Source of the DNA: Rhopalosiphum padi
Lineage: Eukaryota > Arthropoda > Insecta > Hemiptera > Aphididae
Direction: 5' to 3'
Assembly (NCBI RefSeq): GCF_020882245.1
Contig: NC_083597.1
Location: 80,330,152-80,394,151, forward strand
DNA length: 64,000 nucleotides
Shown one piece after another: positions 1-12,390 of the stretch. The notes beneath the pieces are model-generated. The model worked only from the letters and a program-made list of their open reading frames with translations. It had not been told where the DNA came from and did not search any database. Position numbers and translations under genes: made by a program. Positions within the stretch are counted from its first letter, which is position 1, and each line of letters begins with the position of its first letter.

Positions 1-1500
1 ATATTATATTCAATTCGGTAACTACTTAAACAGAAATAAAGAGGACGCAGAACCATTTATTAATTCTATTACCAATAAATCGAATCACCAATACTCAACC
101 GTTACCACCAACATATTTACCTCAACTGATATTTATTTTATACCAATTAATTTTATAAATAAATTTGACCTACTCTGTAAGGCATTACATTGAATACCTA
201 ATGGCGATGATAAATTAATCTGTAAAAGCTCTTTAAACAGAATCAAGTTAACGACTAATGCCTACAGATTAATTATCAAATTCTAACAAGACAGTAAAGC
301 TGAGTACATATTAAATTTAACAAGAAAGAGCATATTTTATAGTTTGTAATGACGTACCTCCATAACACTACGGAAATATAAAATATAAAAATGAATTAGA
401 AGTTATAGATTTTATTATCAGAAACATAAATAATTTACTTAAAAAATATAATCAACAAAAACTACCAATCTTCTTAGTAGATTTTGATTACAATAATAAT
501 AATTGTGATATATTCAACATAAATTATATTTGGTTAACAAAAATAAAAAATTAGGAATCTCATGTCTGAAGAAAATTAATGCAAAACCTAAGATGACAGA
601 ATTATATCTAGGTACTCAAATTTTTCAAATGTTGTAACCTTAAATTAAGTGAAAAGTTCAATAAACCTCTAATTTAACCAACTACTTACACTCTCTGCAA
701 ACGGCTTATTTCAAAGTATATCCTAAATATAAAAGTCAAAATTTGAGTTAAAGTAATATAAATCATTTAAACATATCATATGCACAAGCTGATAAAAAAA
801 TTACTCAAAACAATATTCATTATTTAACCAATATATCTACAATCATATTATTATCATAAAAATTAGTTTTCTTTCTAGACGATCTAAAATCTCTTGTTAA
901 TCCATTAATCTATCTTTTAACTGCAGTTATCAACAATTTAATTCTTAAAAATAATCAATAACAGTAATAACAATTATTATAATAACTCAGATATTTAGAT
1001 GACTTACTCTATAATGTTATTATTACTTAATATTTATGTAAGTACCTATATTATTATATTTATTCATTATTCAAATAGAATAATATCAATGTATATTTTA
1101 TATAATTATGTGAATCATTTATTTTCCTAATCAAATTTATTTATCGTATTAACTAGAGTTGGTTATAAATAAAAATAATTTAATGATAAAAAAAATATTC
1201 ATAAGAAACAAAGCGTATTTGCGGTACGGCTCTGAGAACACACGACAAAGGGGTATTATGCCAAATAGGAAGGTATAATATGATGTTCTATGCTCGAAAC
1301 AATGTTTTATATGATAATCCCAATATACTAACTATATTACAATGCTGGTATATTGTAGGTCTAAAAAAAAAACAAATGTCGACTATAATATAGTTGTCTA
1401 TTATGTATATTTAACAATAGTTATAATATAATCTGCAAAATATGTATTTACTTTGAGTTTAAGCTCTTTTAGCGTGCACTAAATAAAGTACTTATATTAT
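1..1500. other. AT-rich stretch, no gene seen
   Basis: About 75-80% A+T, with stops in all frames at short intervals. Nothing here supports a gene, RNA or recognisable mobile element. It could be intron or intergenic DNA. Confidence 0.6.
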
Positions 1501-1533
1501 ATAAAATTATATATATAGATATATGGTTTCGCC

Positions 1534-2016
1534 GTGATTCAACCGGACCATCGTGGAATATTTGCTACGACTATATCGTTATACGCATCCCTCTCGTTTT
1601 CTCTCACACACAATCTGTATATATACAACAACTACGGTGGACAAAAGGTTTACGGTTTACCGACGAACCCCTGGATGTGCTGTGGTTCTAAAGTGACCCC
1701 CGTACCCATATACATTTTCTCTCTACGTTCCTCGCTAAGCCGTGCCGGACGGTGGATATTAATAATCGCAGACCAACGGAAAACCGATTGGGTCGGATAT
1801 AATAATATATATACTTTCGGATTTGTATTGAACAACTATTATAACAATAGGTATATATATATTTATATGTATATAATTTTTTTAATAATATGTTTATTTA
1901 ACGTGAATAGGCTGTGGACTCACTATCGGTACGTTTTATATACCATACTGCGTGGGAATCCATATACCTACTCGTTGCATAGAAATCATCGCCCCTCATC
2001 TGACTTCAATATATAA
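1534..2016 (+). other. 160-codon open frame, unassigned
   Basis: This frame opens with GTG, not ATG, and runs 160 codons in moderately AT-rich DNA, which is long for chance. The first 300 nt are GC-richer than the flanks. The last third reads through TA-repeat DNA (Tyr-Ile runs), which contains no stops whatever its function, so the length overstates the coding signal. Codon first positions show no clear purine bias. The opposite strand is also open at 1650-1835. I recognise no domain. It may be a leader exon or a transposon remnant. Confidence 0.18.
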
Positions 2017-4057
2017 ATATCCCCCAGTACGACAGTCAACGAAATACGTATTCAAATATTCAAAAGGGACGGGTTCCATATCTGACGTCCAATTATGTGT
2101 ATTATACGTAGAAATTCTGTCCGAATATTCATTCTACTCTCAGATTTACTAGCCAAGCCCCTTCAAAAAGTAATTGTCCCTCTGTTCGTCTACACATTGA
2201 ACTCGCACATACATATAATAATTATAATTGCACGATCACACGAATTCAGTATATATTTTACAAAGTTTGAGTCTTTTGTGCATCATACTTAATCACACTG
2301 TAGTTTTCGTCTCCGGTCATACTCTTTCTGACTGCTGTTTTTTCTCCCCAAAACGTCAATCATTTTTAACCTCCCTATCCACAAGAAAAGTTAATCCTTC
2401 ACGGGAATGACTACAATATAAACACCATCAATCCTTAGCTCAAAATATCTCCATCTTTATAAACTTGGACTTTGTAGTTGTCGTTCATAATATTATCTAT
2501 AATCTAATAATATATAATACACTTAGAAAATATATGACTACGTATATCAATAGTATTTTGGTGATATCCATCGAATCTCAAAACATTTAGATTTAAAATT
2601 TAGACTTACAAAATCTTATAAAATATTTTTTAATCAAACTTTGACTGATTTTCTGGGTACACAATCCAGTGCTGAGAGCATAGCATAAAACTAGGTAAAA
2701 ACGAAATTATCGTGCAACGGCAATGCATATTTACACAAGATGGCTAATTCATAAAATAAACCTGTGTGATTTTACGAAAAACAGGTGGATGAATCAGTAT
2801 TCTTAACTAATTGACTTGAAATTTACACAGGTATTAGTATTTTATGTAGATGGTACTTTTAAAATATTAAGTTATTAAAAAGATTACAGTCTGTAAATGT
2901 AAAATATACGAAAGCATCATTGTATCAAGCAATGCAATTGAACGAAATTATATTTTTTCGGAAATATAGTTTCTATATCAGCCATGGTTTTATATGTCAT
3001 TGAACGTTTTCGGAAGACGTCGGGTGAAATCGTTATTTAAACAGTACATGTACGATAAAATATATAGATATTTTTTTTCAAATTTATCACGAGTAACGGG
3101 AGTGCATCTAAACTCAGAACTCAGAAGCAGCTATTCATTTATATTACGGCTGCCATTTGCGATATGTTATATATTACATATTTTGAGGTGCATATAGTTG
3201 ATTGAACACATATTCATCATAATACTACTTCTTTACAAAATATTATTATTACACGTGTGTTGTAATACACCATGTTATATGCACATTAATGCTCAAATTA
3301 AATTAATAGGTACGTAAACAAAATTACATATTCACCTTCTAAACTTTGGTTCTAAGAAACTTTGTTACCTGGTGGTAGCTTTCATTACTCGATTATTACC
3401 AAAATATAGATTTAGTATATTTAAGGATTTTTATAGAAAATGAGCGATATCTTAACAAAAACATTGTGTTGACTATGTGTAAACATATTACAAGTAAAAA
3501 ATAAAAATGCATTCAAATGAAAGTCAAAAAGTTGAAATATCAAAAATAGTGTAAAACAATATCATAACATAATTAGTATGTATATTTTTATACAGACGTG
3601 TATTTACAATTCTTTGTATTTAATAAAATGTGTTTATTTAATAATACTAATTTAATTTTACTTGTATACTATACTAGTATATTAGTATGAGTATTATGAT
3701 GTATATAAATAGTGTTAAGAATTTAAAATAATATTATACAAGTATAGAATGAGGATGTGAATATTCATGTCGACTTAGATACATATTGTATATTAAGTAA
3801 ATTAGTTGTAGACCTATAAAAAGTAATTATCGAGCTAAGTTAAATTATTTCTATTAAATAAACACACTTCATTAAAAACTAACAATAATAAATACTTCTA
3901 TACTAATTAATTTATGAAATTACTTATCCCTTTTTTTATATCAAATTTTTTCAGAATTGAGTAATTTTTTTTTCACTTAGTAATGTTTTACACGGAGTGT
4001 TTTTGTAGGGATATTAGTTAAATTAAACGATATTTGTTTTCTCATAAAAACCATCAG
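2017..4057. other. AT-rich stretch with one weak ORF
   Basis: No convincing gene. A 67-codon ATG frame lies at 2994-3197 (plus) without splice or codon-bias support. On the minus strand near 2640-2690 a good acceptor is followed by a 13-codon frame and a stop (HWIVYPENQSKFD). It could be a last exon of the minus-strand gene that starts at 5080, but this cannot be shown. Confidence 0.4.
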
Positions 4058-4157
4058 GGCGGGACAGCTGCAAGGCCGGGACGTTGGCGCCATGACTGTC
4101 AAGGACAATGAAAACGTTGTAGTCTGGCCCAAAAACGAAAACATTGAAAAATTATAA
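4058..4157 (+). CDS. Candidate terminal coding exon
   Basis: A GC-rich patch in AT-rich DNA follows a plausible 3' splice site (pyrimidines, then CAG at 4055-4057). The frame runs through a Met at 4092 (MTVKDNENVVVWPKNENIEK and one more residue) to TAA at 4155-4157. About 25 of 32 codons start with a purine, as coding DNA often does. An AATAAA lies at 4205-4210, 48 nt past the stop. The exon would enter with two bases carried over from an upstream exon, which I could not find. The minus strand is also open here (acceptor near 4124-4126, stop at 4023-4025) and could instead be a last exon of the gene starting at 5080. The plus reading has the better base periodicity. No family is recognised. 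Confidence 0.35.
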
Positions 4158-4204
4158 GTATAATATTATAGTAACAGTGTTATATTGAACAAAATGTTTA
4201 AAAG

Positions 4205-4210
4205 AATAAA
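4205..4210 (+). promoter_or_regulatory. Poly(A) signal AATAAA
   Basis: A canonical hexamer 48 nt after the stop of the candidate exon at 4058-4157. AATAAA is common by chance in this base composition, so it only supports that exon. Confidence 0.3.
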
Positions 4211-4857
4211 TATTTAATATTTAACATTAATTTGAATTTTAAGAAAAAATAACTGCGGTAAGTCGTTGAAACAAACGCCGGATTGATAAAATTGTTATAC
4301 CTATACGATTAAAATAAATACGGTTCTCGTGCGTATCTATAATATCTGTGGAGTTATTTTTGTAGTTAATCGACATTGTTAACACTTTGTAATAAAACGT
4401 TTCCGATCGACGTGCGTTTCCGGGATTTCGATCATAGAATTGAATTCAATAGTATTTTATAATAACACAATAATAAATAAAACGGATGTTCGCTTATACA
4501 TGTCTATGGTTGTTTTTGTTGTTATTATTTTTACGTATTTTATATATATATGTATATTGTGTATCTACTAAAAACCAAACATGTTAGTTGTTTATAAATA
4601 ATCTGTATTTATTAAAAAAAAAAAAAACCACTAAACTCGAAAGTATGCGTCATTGAGTTTCGAGTTCAGTTATCACATAGAACGTACACTACTACACATC
4701 GCCCTCGTAATCCATCTCGCTTGCATTTCAAAACAACACAATATTAATTCGTTGAGTGGTGTTAAATGCAATTTTGCGATTTTGATTTTTGATACATAGT
4801 GATTAGTGGCTGAACGTATTATACATTACACTGCATTTATTTTATACCACTGTTGAC

Positions 4858-4890
4858 ATGCGAGGAGACGGTTCGTTATCGGGCCAGTAG
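4858..4890 (+). other. Short ORF ending at a strong 5' splice site
   Basis: An ATG at 4858 opens a 10-codon frame (MRGDGSLSGQ) that stops at TAG 4888-4890. A consensus donor (CAGTAG then GTAAGT) follows directly. This could be the end of a non-coding plus-strand leader exon whose intron would contain the oppositely oriented first exon at 5015-5080. A chance GTAAGT is equally possible, since about twenty per strand are expected in the window. Confidence 0.2.
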
Positions 4891-5014
4891 GTAAGTAAAT
4901 TGTAAGTAGTACTAATACGATAGGTAAAGTATTGGATGCAATAATGATACAAACTACAAAAATATTATGACAAAATAATATACATTATACAGCTACGTAT
5001 TCGAATGTACTTAC

Positions 5015-5080
5015 TTTTACGACTTCGTAGTCGACTCCATCCAGACACTTGATGCTGTCGGGAACGCAGGCGGCAGACAT
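5015..5080 (-). CDS. First coding exon of a minus-strand gene
   Basis: Reading leftward, ATG at 5080-5078 starts 22 codons (MSAACVPDSIKCLDGVDYEV then VK), which end in phase 0 at a consensus donor (AAA, then GTAAGT at 5014-5009). The exon is much richer in G+C than its surroundings. It has a good start context (AAACGATGTC) and G/C-ending codons. Upstream (5081-5330) is a GC-rich leader and promoter-like tract with a palindromic CRE. There is no signal peptide. Downstream exons would lie toward position 1 or beyond the window. Candidates are a minus reading at 4023-4123, which would need the alternative donor at 5010, and a 13-codon piece near 2640-2690. The family is not recognised. The first-exon call is good; its continuation is unknown. 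Confidence 0.5.
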
Positions 5081-5340
5081 CGTTTAAACAAAAACGGTTA
5101 ACAAAATATAAAATTAAAGTAACTCGCTAAAATACAGTAACTTCGGTGCGATTGCGTCGAATGCTGCAATGGATGTACAGCCGGCAATAACACGACTGCG
5201 ATTGTCGACACGCCGTCGTCGACGAGTATTTTTATTTCAAACAACTAAGCGATGACGTCAGTGCCACCGATCACGGGAAGATATAGCAGCCGTGACCTTC
5301 GTACGGCGGCGTCGGCAGCGGCGATGAAAATAAACATATT
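5081..5340 (-). promoter_or_regulatory. Putative promoter and 5' leader of the 5080 gene
   Basis: About 50% G+C against a 25-30% background, immediately upstream of the ATG at 5080. It contains CGTCGACGACGGCG-type CpG clusters, an A/T-rich TATA-like box near 5225-5240 and the CRE at 5253-5260. The transcription start cannot be fixed by eye. Confidence 0.35.
5253..5260. promoter_or_regulatory. Palindromic CRE (TGACGTCA)
   Basis: A perfect 8-bp cAMP-response element (CREB/ATF site), 173 nt upstream of the ATG at 5080. Its place in the only GC-rich tract upstream of that exon is the reason to report it. Function is inferred. Confidence 0.35.
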
Positions 5341-8300
5341 AATTTACTATTATTTAAAACGAAATGTCGATAATAATAATATTATGATGTGTCAGCGCCG
5401 TTACATAATATTCTCTATCGATATCTAACACGATATTAATATCATAGTCGCACGACGATGCTTTACATTCGTTTACAATATTATTGGCCATGCAAAAACC
5501 GCGTACACGAATACATAATACATCTGTCGTCTTTAACAATATTACACACTGGACGACTGAATGTTTACATTTGTGTTTTACCTATACACGCTTCGTCGCT
5601 CTGTATTTTGGCACCAAGTCCATAACACAAATGTTGGGTTCCGCGCATTGGTTATGGGTGGATGGGCCCATAGGGAAAAGGGTGGTTTTTATGTGGGCCC
5701 TCGTCCGTGTTTAGGCCTTTCGGTTTCACATAGTTTTCTTTTAAATAATTAAATAAATTCACCATATAAGTACGATTCAAATTATTAACTATAATTATTT
5801 TAATTATTTAATAATATAATGATAACACGAAAAGTCTATATTTCAGCATTTCATTGTGAATCATCAACACAATATTATATAAGTTTAATAGTAGATAATA
5901 TTATAAATTGTTAATGTTAATTCGATCGCGAACACTGCCCAGTAGTCATACCTAATTCGTAACCAAACGTATCGAAATACGTCATACATTCGAAATAAAA
6001 TATTTTTTCTAATTTTTTTCTTTTACTTCAAAGCTAAACAAATGTGTATACTGTACTATTTTAATTATTATGTTCTTAGTAAAAAATTAATTTTCTATAG
6101 TTATATTTTTATTTTAGCTTTGTTTTAGTTTACTGAGCATATTTAAATATTTCTCTATGACAAAAATAATACTTATCAACACTTAGTTTCGTTTAATTTT
6201 ATGGTAGTGAGGAAGGTTGTTCCTGTTTTCTGGAAAAAATATTTTTTATTTGCCATCAGTCACGGATACTATTCCGTTTTTAATGCTACAATGAAAGTTT
6301 TAATTTAAATTTTTAAATTTAAATTTTAATTAACCCTTATTTATGTAGAGTTAATTAACATTAATTTTTGGTATGACTTTTCATTAAATTAAAATAGTTA
6401 GTACTTCAGTAATCAATTTTCTCATTAATAATGATATTACACTAAAACTTTTTAAAATCGCATGTAATTACTAATTAGGTAACACCTACAACAATGATAA
6501 AACTTTATACATATGCAATCAATATTCTTAAAGTATTTAAGATATATTGTTAAAAATGCATCGACAGCTTATTGCAGAAAGTGTACCTATAAGTAAATAT
6601 ATTACAAGTCCATATTTTTAAAAATTATACTTTTTTAGTATTTTTTTTTTATATATTATAGACGAGTATATTATTATCTTTGATTTAAAGTAAAGTTAAA
6701 TTAAATTCAACCTAAAGATGTGAAAATGTATTCTTTTAATTAAACTTAATGTCAATGCTTTAATATTACGTAATAAAAATATTTATTTAACTTCACTTGA
6801 TATGCCTGAAAAACTTCATAATTTATCTGCGATATGATGAATAAAAAAAATACATTGAAATAACCAATAAAATAATATGATATGTAATACTTCAATTTTT
6901 ATAATAAATAAACTATAGTAGTCCCTATGTAATTAATTTTTCGTTAACAAAACGCATCCGAGTTAAATTTGGTTTTATAATGTTAACATTTAGAGTAACC
7001 CGTGTGAATATTATTATTATATTATATATTTTTGGTTTTCTGATTTCAGATTTGGTGTATAGACATGATATTTACGACGTATCAATTTTAAATTGCTATC
7101 CTGCTCATTTTTTTGAACACTTAAAAACAGTATTTTTTAAAAAATCATTCAAAGATGACACGGCGTTATTTTTATAGATTTAGATGCATATTTTCCGATT
7201 ATTAAAAAAATGAATAACTTGATTTATGTATTATTAACTTATAGAATCGAAAATGGACATAAAACTTTCTCCATCCAATCCAAAACACAGTGCTACTAAC
7301 ATAGTTATTTTTCGGTTTTAATGTACTATTATCAATTCATTGGAAAATTATTATTTTTTTTTTATAATCATCATTTTAAAATTAACCGAAAAAAATTAAA
7401 GTTTATAGAATGTTAATAATTTTTGTTATTGTATTAAGCTTAACATTGCAGGGAAAAAGTTTTACCATTTTTGTATTACATTTTTCGCGATACTCAAATC
7501 AAACTTTAATAAGTTATGTTAATATTTTGTCTTCTACTAATCATTTCTATATAGTAAAAAAAACATTTTATTTTGATGAATGATATAATAATCAAGTTGA
7601 TTACTATTTACTATAATCATGAATGGTAGTAGTTTCATAACAAAATAATGCTGTTATGCTGTTACATAACACTTAAACTGTAACATAAATATTTATGTTA
7701 CATTTTTGTATAATATAATAATTATAATTGATATTTTTCTCTTATATACTCTTGTCTAAAATACAAATAAAATTAGCATATGTACAAACTATTATTAAAT
7801 TAAAAAAAAATTGTAACATACATTTTATTTTTTTTAAATGAAAAAAAATTCAATTATAATAAACTGATATCAAATCATTATTTTAAAAATAAAAATGTTA
7901 TTTAATTTTGTAAAAATAATTATCTTCATGAGTATTAGAGATAATTGAGTTATATATCTATATTTTTTTTATATTATATTATATTGTATTTAACAATAGT
8001 TTCACATTATGTTTTTAATATGTATTGTAATATTTGTTCTGTTATATTACATATAAAGGGTTCGATAGACGGCTGAATAAACATATTTAAATGTTCAGCA
8101 GCATTTATATAAAAAGGACGGATTCAATAAGACCCCGATTACTTGATTGAATGATAAACTCAATTTTAAAATTATTTCTCCAACTGGGTGATAATAATTA
8201 TTGATGAATATTAAATGCGTTCCTATAATTAAGTTATTATTTTATAAGCTTATTTTATAGAGAGTGCTGACCATATTATTGTGCAATTTATGTTGAATTC

Positions 8301-8566
8301 CGGTAACGAAGAAATAGGATGTTAAAACTGCAGTTATAGTTGACCATGTCAGAGTGGTACAATTTTCTCCATGAAGATTATAAAACAATATTTGTGCCGA
8401 CCTAAATAAAAATAAAATTATACAATACTACGTAGTACGTAGTGTACTTGTCCACACCAGTTTTTCGATTTTTTTTTTTATATAGTTAACATAACTAAAC
8501 ATGATAGAATGGAAGTATTAAACAACACGATTCATCTTTAAGCTAAAGGTACGAATTAACTTTAGA
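5341..8566. other. Mostly AT-rich, no firm gene
   Basis: 5480-5720 is a GC-richer patch with GGGCCC copies at both ends of an imperfect inverted repeat (about 5666-5701). From 5760 to 8500 the DNA is about 80% A+T. A 65-codon ATG frame at 6980-7177 has a hydrophobic start and an internal acceptor at 7047-7048, but no codon bias. I do not call it a gene. Confidence 0.5.
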
Positions 8567-8821
8567 ATGGAACGATTGACGACGTATAGTTGCTCGAAAA
8601 TATCCGTTTTGGCAATAGTTTTTTTTATTTTTCATCTCGACGAAACTAAACGCAAGAATCGAAGGATATACCTCGTCGGGAAAACGGTTATTGCGGCAGA
8701 ATCGATACATGTGCTGACGACTCGGCCGGATAAACGGATAATAGGCAAAAATGCCCCCAAACGTGCCCTGCCGCATTTTACCTTTAACGGTATACGTGGA
8801 ATATTTTTTTACTGCTTTTGA
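8567..8821 (+). CDS. Small secreted-protein candidate, 84 aa
   Basis: An uninterrupted ATG-to-TGA frame of 84 codons in a local GC-rich patch. Residues 1-11 are polar and basic. Residues 12-24 (ISVLAIVFFIFHL) form a hydrophobic core like a signal peptide or anchor. Residues 25-70 are strongly basic (DETKRKNRRIYLVGK and onward). In codons 25-65 about three quarters start with a purine, a coding signature absent from most other open frames here. There is one Cys near each end. No intron is needed, though a GTATAC donor near 8790 could continue the gene elsewhere. No AATAAA lies close downstream. The opposite strand is also open (8543-8776), which lowers confidence. The family is unknown; a secreted or membrane role is inferred only from the N-terminus. 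Confidence 0.35.
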   Translation: MERLTTYSCSKISVLAIVFFIFHLDETKRKNRRIYLVGKTVIAAESIHVLTTRPDKRIIGKNAPKRALPHFTFNGIRGIFFYCF

Positions 8822-9279
8822 TAAAAGTGACGAGTTGGTTTATTTTTTTTTTTTGTTTGTCGCGAATTTCATTGATTTATCCACGATACTGTAATGATAA
8901 TGTATTCCTACCTGAGCGGTACGACTACAGTAATTGGCAAACTTGAACATAATAATAATATTGTTATTATTTATAACAATATATAATGTATACGCATAAA
9001 AGAGCGGATTAAAATATTTACATGAAATACGGGGGAAATAACAAATTAAACCGTCCAATAACTGACTTATGTACGCACATAAACGTCATTATTCCACTAT
9101 AGACATTACCAACGCATTATTATAACATCATGTGCATATACAATATATTATGCGCACGCGTTTTCCCACGTTTTACAAAAAGTGTGTTTTCGAATCGTGA
9201 ATAAGTCGTATACATTATAATTTATAATACAACAATTTAAGTACCTAAGTTGGGTATCTACATTTTCCCCGTTATATAT

Positions 9280-9451
9280 TTTACTCTCAGTGGCGTATAT
9301 AGAAATTAATTTCAGGGGGGGGGGTTTAAAAAAAATTTCAATTCTTAAATTCTAATTAATTATACAGTCAAAATCAATGCACGTACCAACCATACATTTC
9401 AGGAGGGGTTGAACCCCTAAAACCCCCTCTATATACGCCACTGCTTACTCT
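9280..9451. mobile_element. hAT-type MITE (9288-9443) with 8-bp TSD
   Basis: The element has perfect 16-bp terminal inverted repeats, CAGTGGCGTATATAGA at 9288-9303 and its reverse complement at 9428-9443, with inverted G-run and C-run tracts just inside. It is 156 bp and non-coding. The flanks TTTACTCT (9280-9287) and CTTACTCT (9444-9451) match at 7 of 8 bases, as expected for the 8-bp duplication made by hAT transposases. The CAGTGG ends also fit hAT. It would have been moved by an enzyme encoded elsewhere. Confidence 0.82.
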
Positions 9452-12100
9452 ATATTGACAGCTAATCGAGTCGCCTTAATTTGTTTACTATATATATACC
9501 TGCACTTGTTAGGTACATAGACTCGCTTTAATATTATTTTACAAAATATTGAAATTATTAGTATATGTTTGTAACCTTTCCGTTGAAATAATATTAATGA
9601 TTTAATTTATAAATAAGTACTAGAGAGTAGTGAGCCTATAGAATTTAAAGAGTGGACAATAAAATATAATGCGTTCGGATTGTAGGTTGAGTGTCTTCAT
9701 TACAAAATTAATTAACCAACGTTTTCTATTCAGAGCAGCATAAATTTGTTCATTGAACATAAACATTGGGAATTGTTTGATAAATTATTCTAATTAATAA
9801 TTCATTTTTTAAAATTTATAATATAAATTTAGCTAATCTATATAATTTATAATTTATTTTATAATATTGATTGCAATTTGGTAGTCTATCTGTTTGTGGT
9901 AATATCAGTTATTCATTCTCTCTTTATGTAACAGTATATATTAGACTTTTTTTAAGTACAAATGTTTTTAATATTTTTAAAATCTTTGATTTTTTGCTTC
10001 TTTTTTTGTCATCCTTAAAAATATTTATTATATGCATATTATACTATTATATATTTTTTTTTGTTATACCGTGATAAAATAAAACAAAACTAAATAAACT
10101 AAAAAGCTACAGAAGTCTTATAAAGTTTTTATATTCGTTGAAAATATTATAAACTAGGATATAAACGTATATATGTATAATATAGTTGATTATGAATTTG
10201 TTCGGGAAAAGGACAGCGTTACAAGTTTAAAATAAAAATAACACGGTAAATGAACAAAAATTCTTTAACGCAAGAAAGCGTAGTCTCATTTAATGCATTT
10301 TTTTCATTATTGTATTTTTTTTTCTGCACGCCAGATGCAGTAAGTAACTATTACTGTAAAATTTGTTTCATATATACGCGTGTGTATAGGAAATAAAAAA
10401 AAATATATAAAGAAAAAAGAAATCACCGACAAAACATTTGGTTTATTTTTCTCTTTAAGGTCTGTTATATACGAGAGATGTAACAAGGTATGTCTATGGT
10501 GTTCTCTGTAAACAATATATTAATTCACCAACTCGATTTGGTCTGCAAGCAAATAATACAATCACATATCGGCACTAAGAACAATATTAGGAATTCCAAA
10601 TATCCGCAATATCCGCACTTATTTATAATATCATACAAAATAGGTAAATGCTGAATACTTAATAATATAATAAGTTTATATTCCGTATTAATATGTGCGT
10701 AAATCCAATTATTTTGTCTAATTGTACACACAATGCAATATTATTGTTTTGTTGTTGTAGTTGGCATTGTATGTTGAAGTAATAATATGTTGAAACATAT
10801 TATCATGTAAACGTTCTGTCTGCAGGACGCACTATAGATAGGGTGGAATTGACTTTTCGTCATTAGATATGAATGCAAAATAATTAATAAATAAACAAAA
10901 AATACATAAAAATAAGTCCTACGTAATGCATCGAACAATTATTGTAATTATTAAATAAAAATCAACTTCAATATATACGTGTATATCCTCATTATACGAA
11001 TACCCGCACAATATGGCCAGGAGAAAAATAAATTAACCCTATGTAGGACCGTCTCGAGGTCGATAAACAAGAGGGTTCGTATTAAAATATTGAGCAATAA
11101 TAAAGCTTAAAGCAACATATTTTTACATAATATGTACAATGGACGTAGTAAACCGTTTGAATGTCCAATAATCATCCATATACCTAAAAAAAAAAACCCA
11201 GACGTTTCGGATTCGCATGGAAGTTTCGATTATTTAAAGTGCACGGCGGAATATCAGCACTGAATAAAATGATGTATTGTAACGATATTGTACTTACAAT
11301 CTGCCATAATAACATAAGCGCGTTACGACCAGACCAAAAGAAAACATTCCTCTGATACACTGAAACGATATTGCGGATATAACAATATGATATTCCGTAT
11401 TTGTTGTGATATGCGTTAGTTCGACATACATGTATATATTATAATATCTCGCGAACGTCCTGTCGAGTTTTGTTTATAATTCGTTACGTGGCGCACACAC
11501 ACTCCCCCCTCACCACATACACACATGATACACATACACACACACACAAACACACACCCGTCCGATCAGACATCAATTTCGACGGATAAAAAATCAATAT
11601 ACACGGATACGGTGAACCGAAAGAGTAGCCGCGGAGAGTCGAGTAAAATAATAATGTTATTCGGTAACACTATACGATTTCGGTGCGTATAGTTACATGT
11701 AATACGCGTCTACCTACTCTCGATCACAGCCGCCGTTGCAGTGGAAAACGGTAATCTCGGTACAGCTAATATATAATAATATCGACTGACTGCCGTGCCG
11801 TAGCGAGTTACATTTAATACCGTATACATATATATTATAATATAATAACAATATTATGATATTATTTTACATTTTGTTATATCGAATTAACCTCGCGCGC
11901 GGCAGTCTTATGCGCTGTATACCGGCGCAAGTAAATTTGATTATATTATATTATTATATATAGGCACATACACACGTGATGTATATGTAGTATACATCTA
12001 TCTGCGTACATCATAATATTACACGTTTTAGGGTAGGCACACGAGTAGAGTAATAGCATATACAGATATAGAGGGCGACCGTACTGGGTCCTATACATAT

Positions 12101-12134
<34 letters not shown>

Positions 12135-12290
12135 TATACTGTTGTACATTACATATACGCGCGTATATATTTTGTACGATAAAAACGATTCCGCAGACGG
12201 TAAACAATTGCATTGAAAAAGGTAACCTCACTTGCTAGCCATACATACTATACATATTATTATATAAACTATCGAAGCTATAATATAATG
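9452..12290. other. No firm gene; CA-rich and CpG patch at its right end
   Basis: 9450-11450 is AT-rich without a supportable gene. From about 11480 to 12200 there are CA repeats (11500-11560), CpG-containing patches near 11600-11760 and a TA repeat (12109-12135). This could be a promoter region, but I found no coding exon in it. Confidence 0.45.
12109..12135. repeat. (AT)n microsatellite
   Basis: About 13 uninterrupted AT units after a short (AC)n run. Confidence 0.9.
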
Positions 12291-12296
12291 TACCTG

Positions 12297-12390
12297 AGTG
12301 TATTATTATATTATACAATCGGCCACTCCATCGAACCGCTGAACTCAACAACACTGTGCGGTACTACAATCGTCGCGAGGGTTTTATAGT
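12297..12390 (-). promoter_or_regulatory. Possible minus-strand TATA promoter and leader exon
   Basis: On the minus strand CTATAAAA (TATA at 12388-12382) precedes a CACAGTG initiator-like site by about 30 nt. Downstream is a CAG/GTACAT donor near 12297. Nothing coding beyond a six-codon ORF is seen. The spacing fits a core promoter, but all three motifs are short. Confidence 0.2.

Noticed and set aside
7049..7177. Frame after a good acceptor, and the larger ORF 6980-7177 with a hydrophobic start
   Set aside because: Hydrophobic runs arise from ATT/TTT codons in AT-rich DNA. No purine-first bias and no partner exon.
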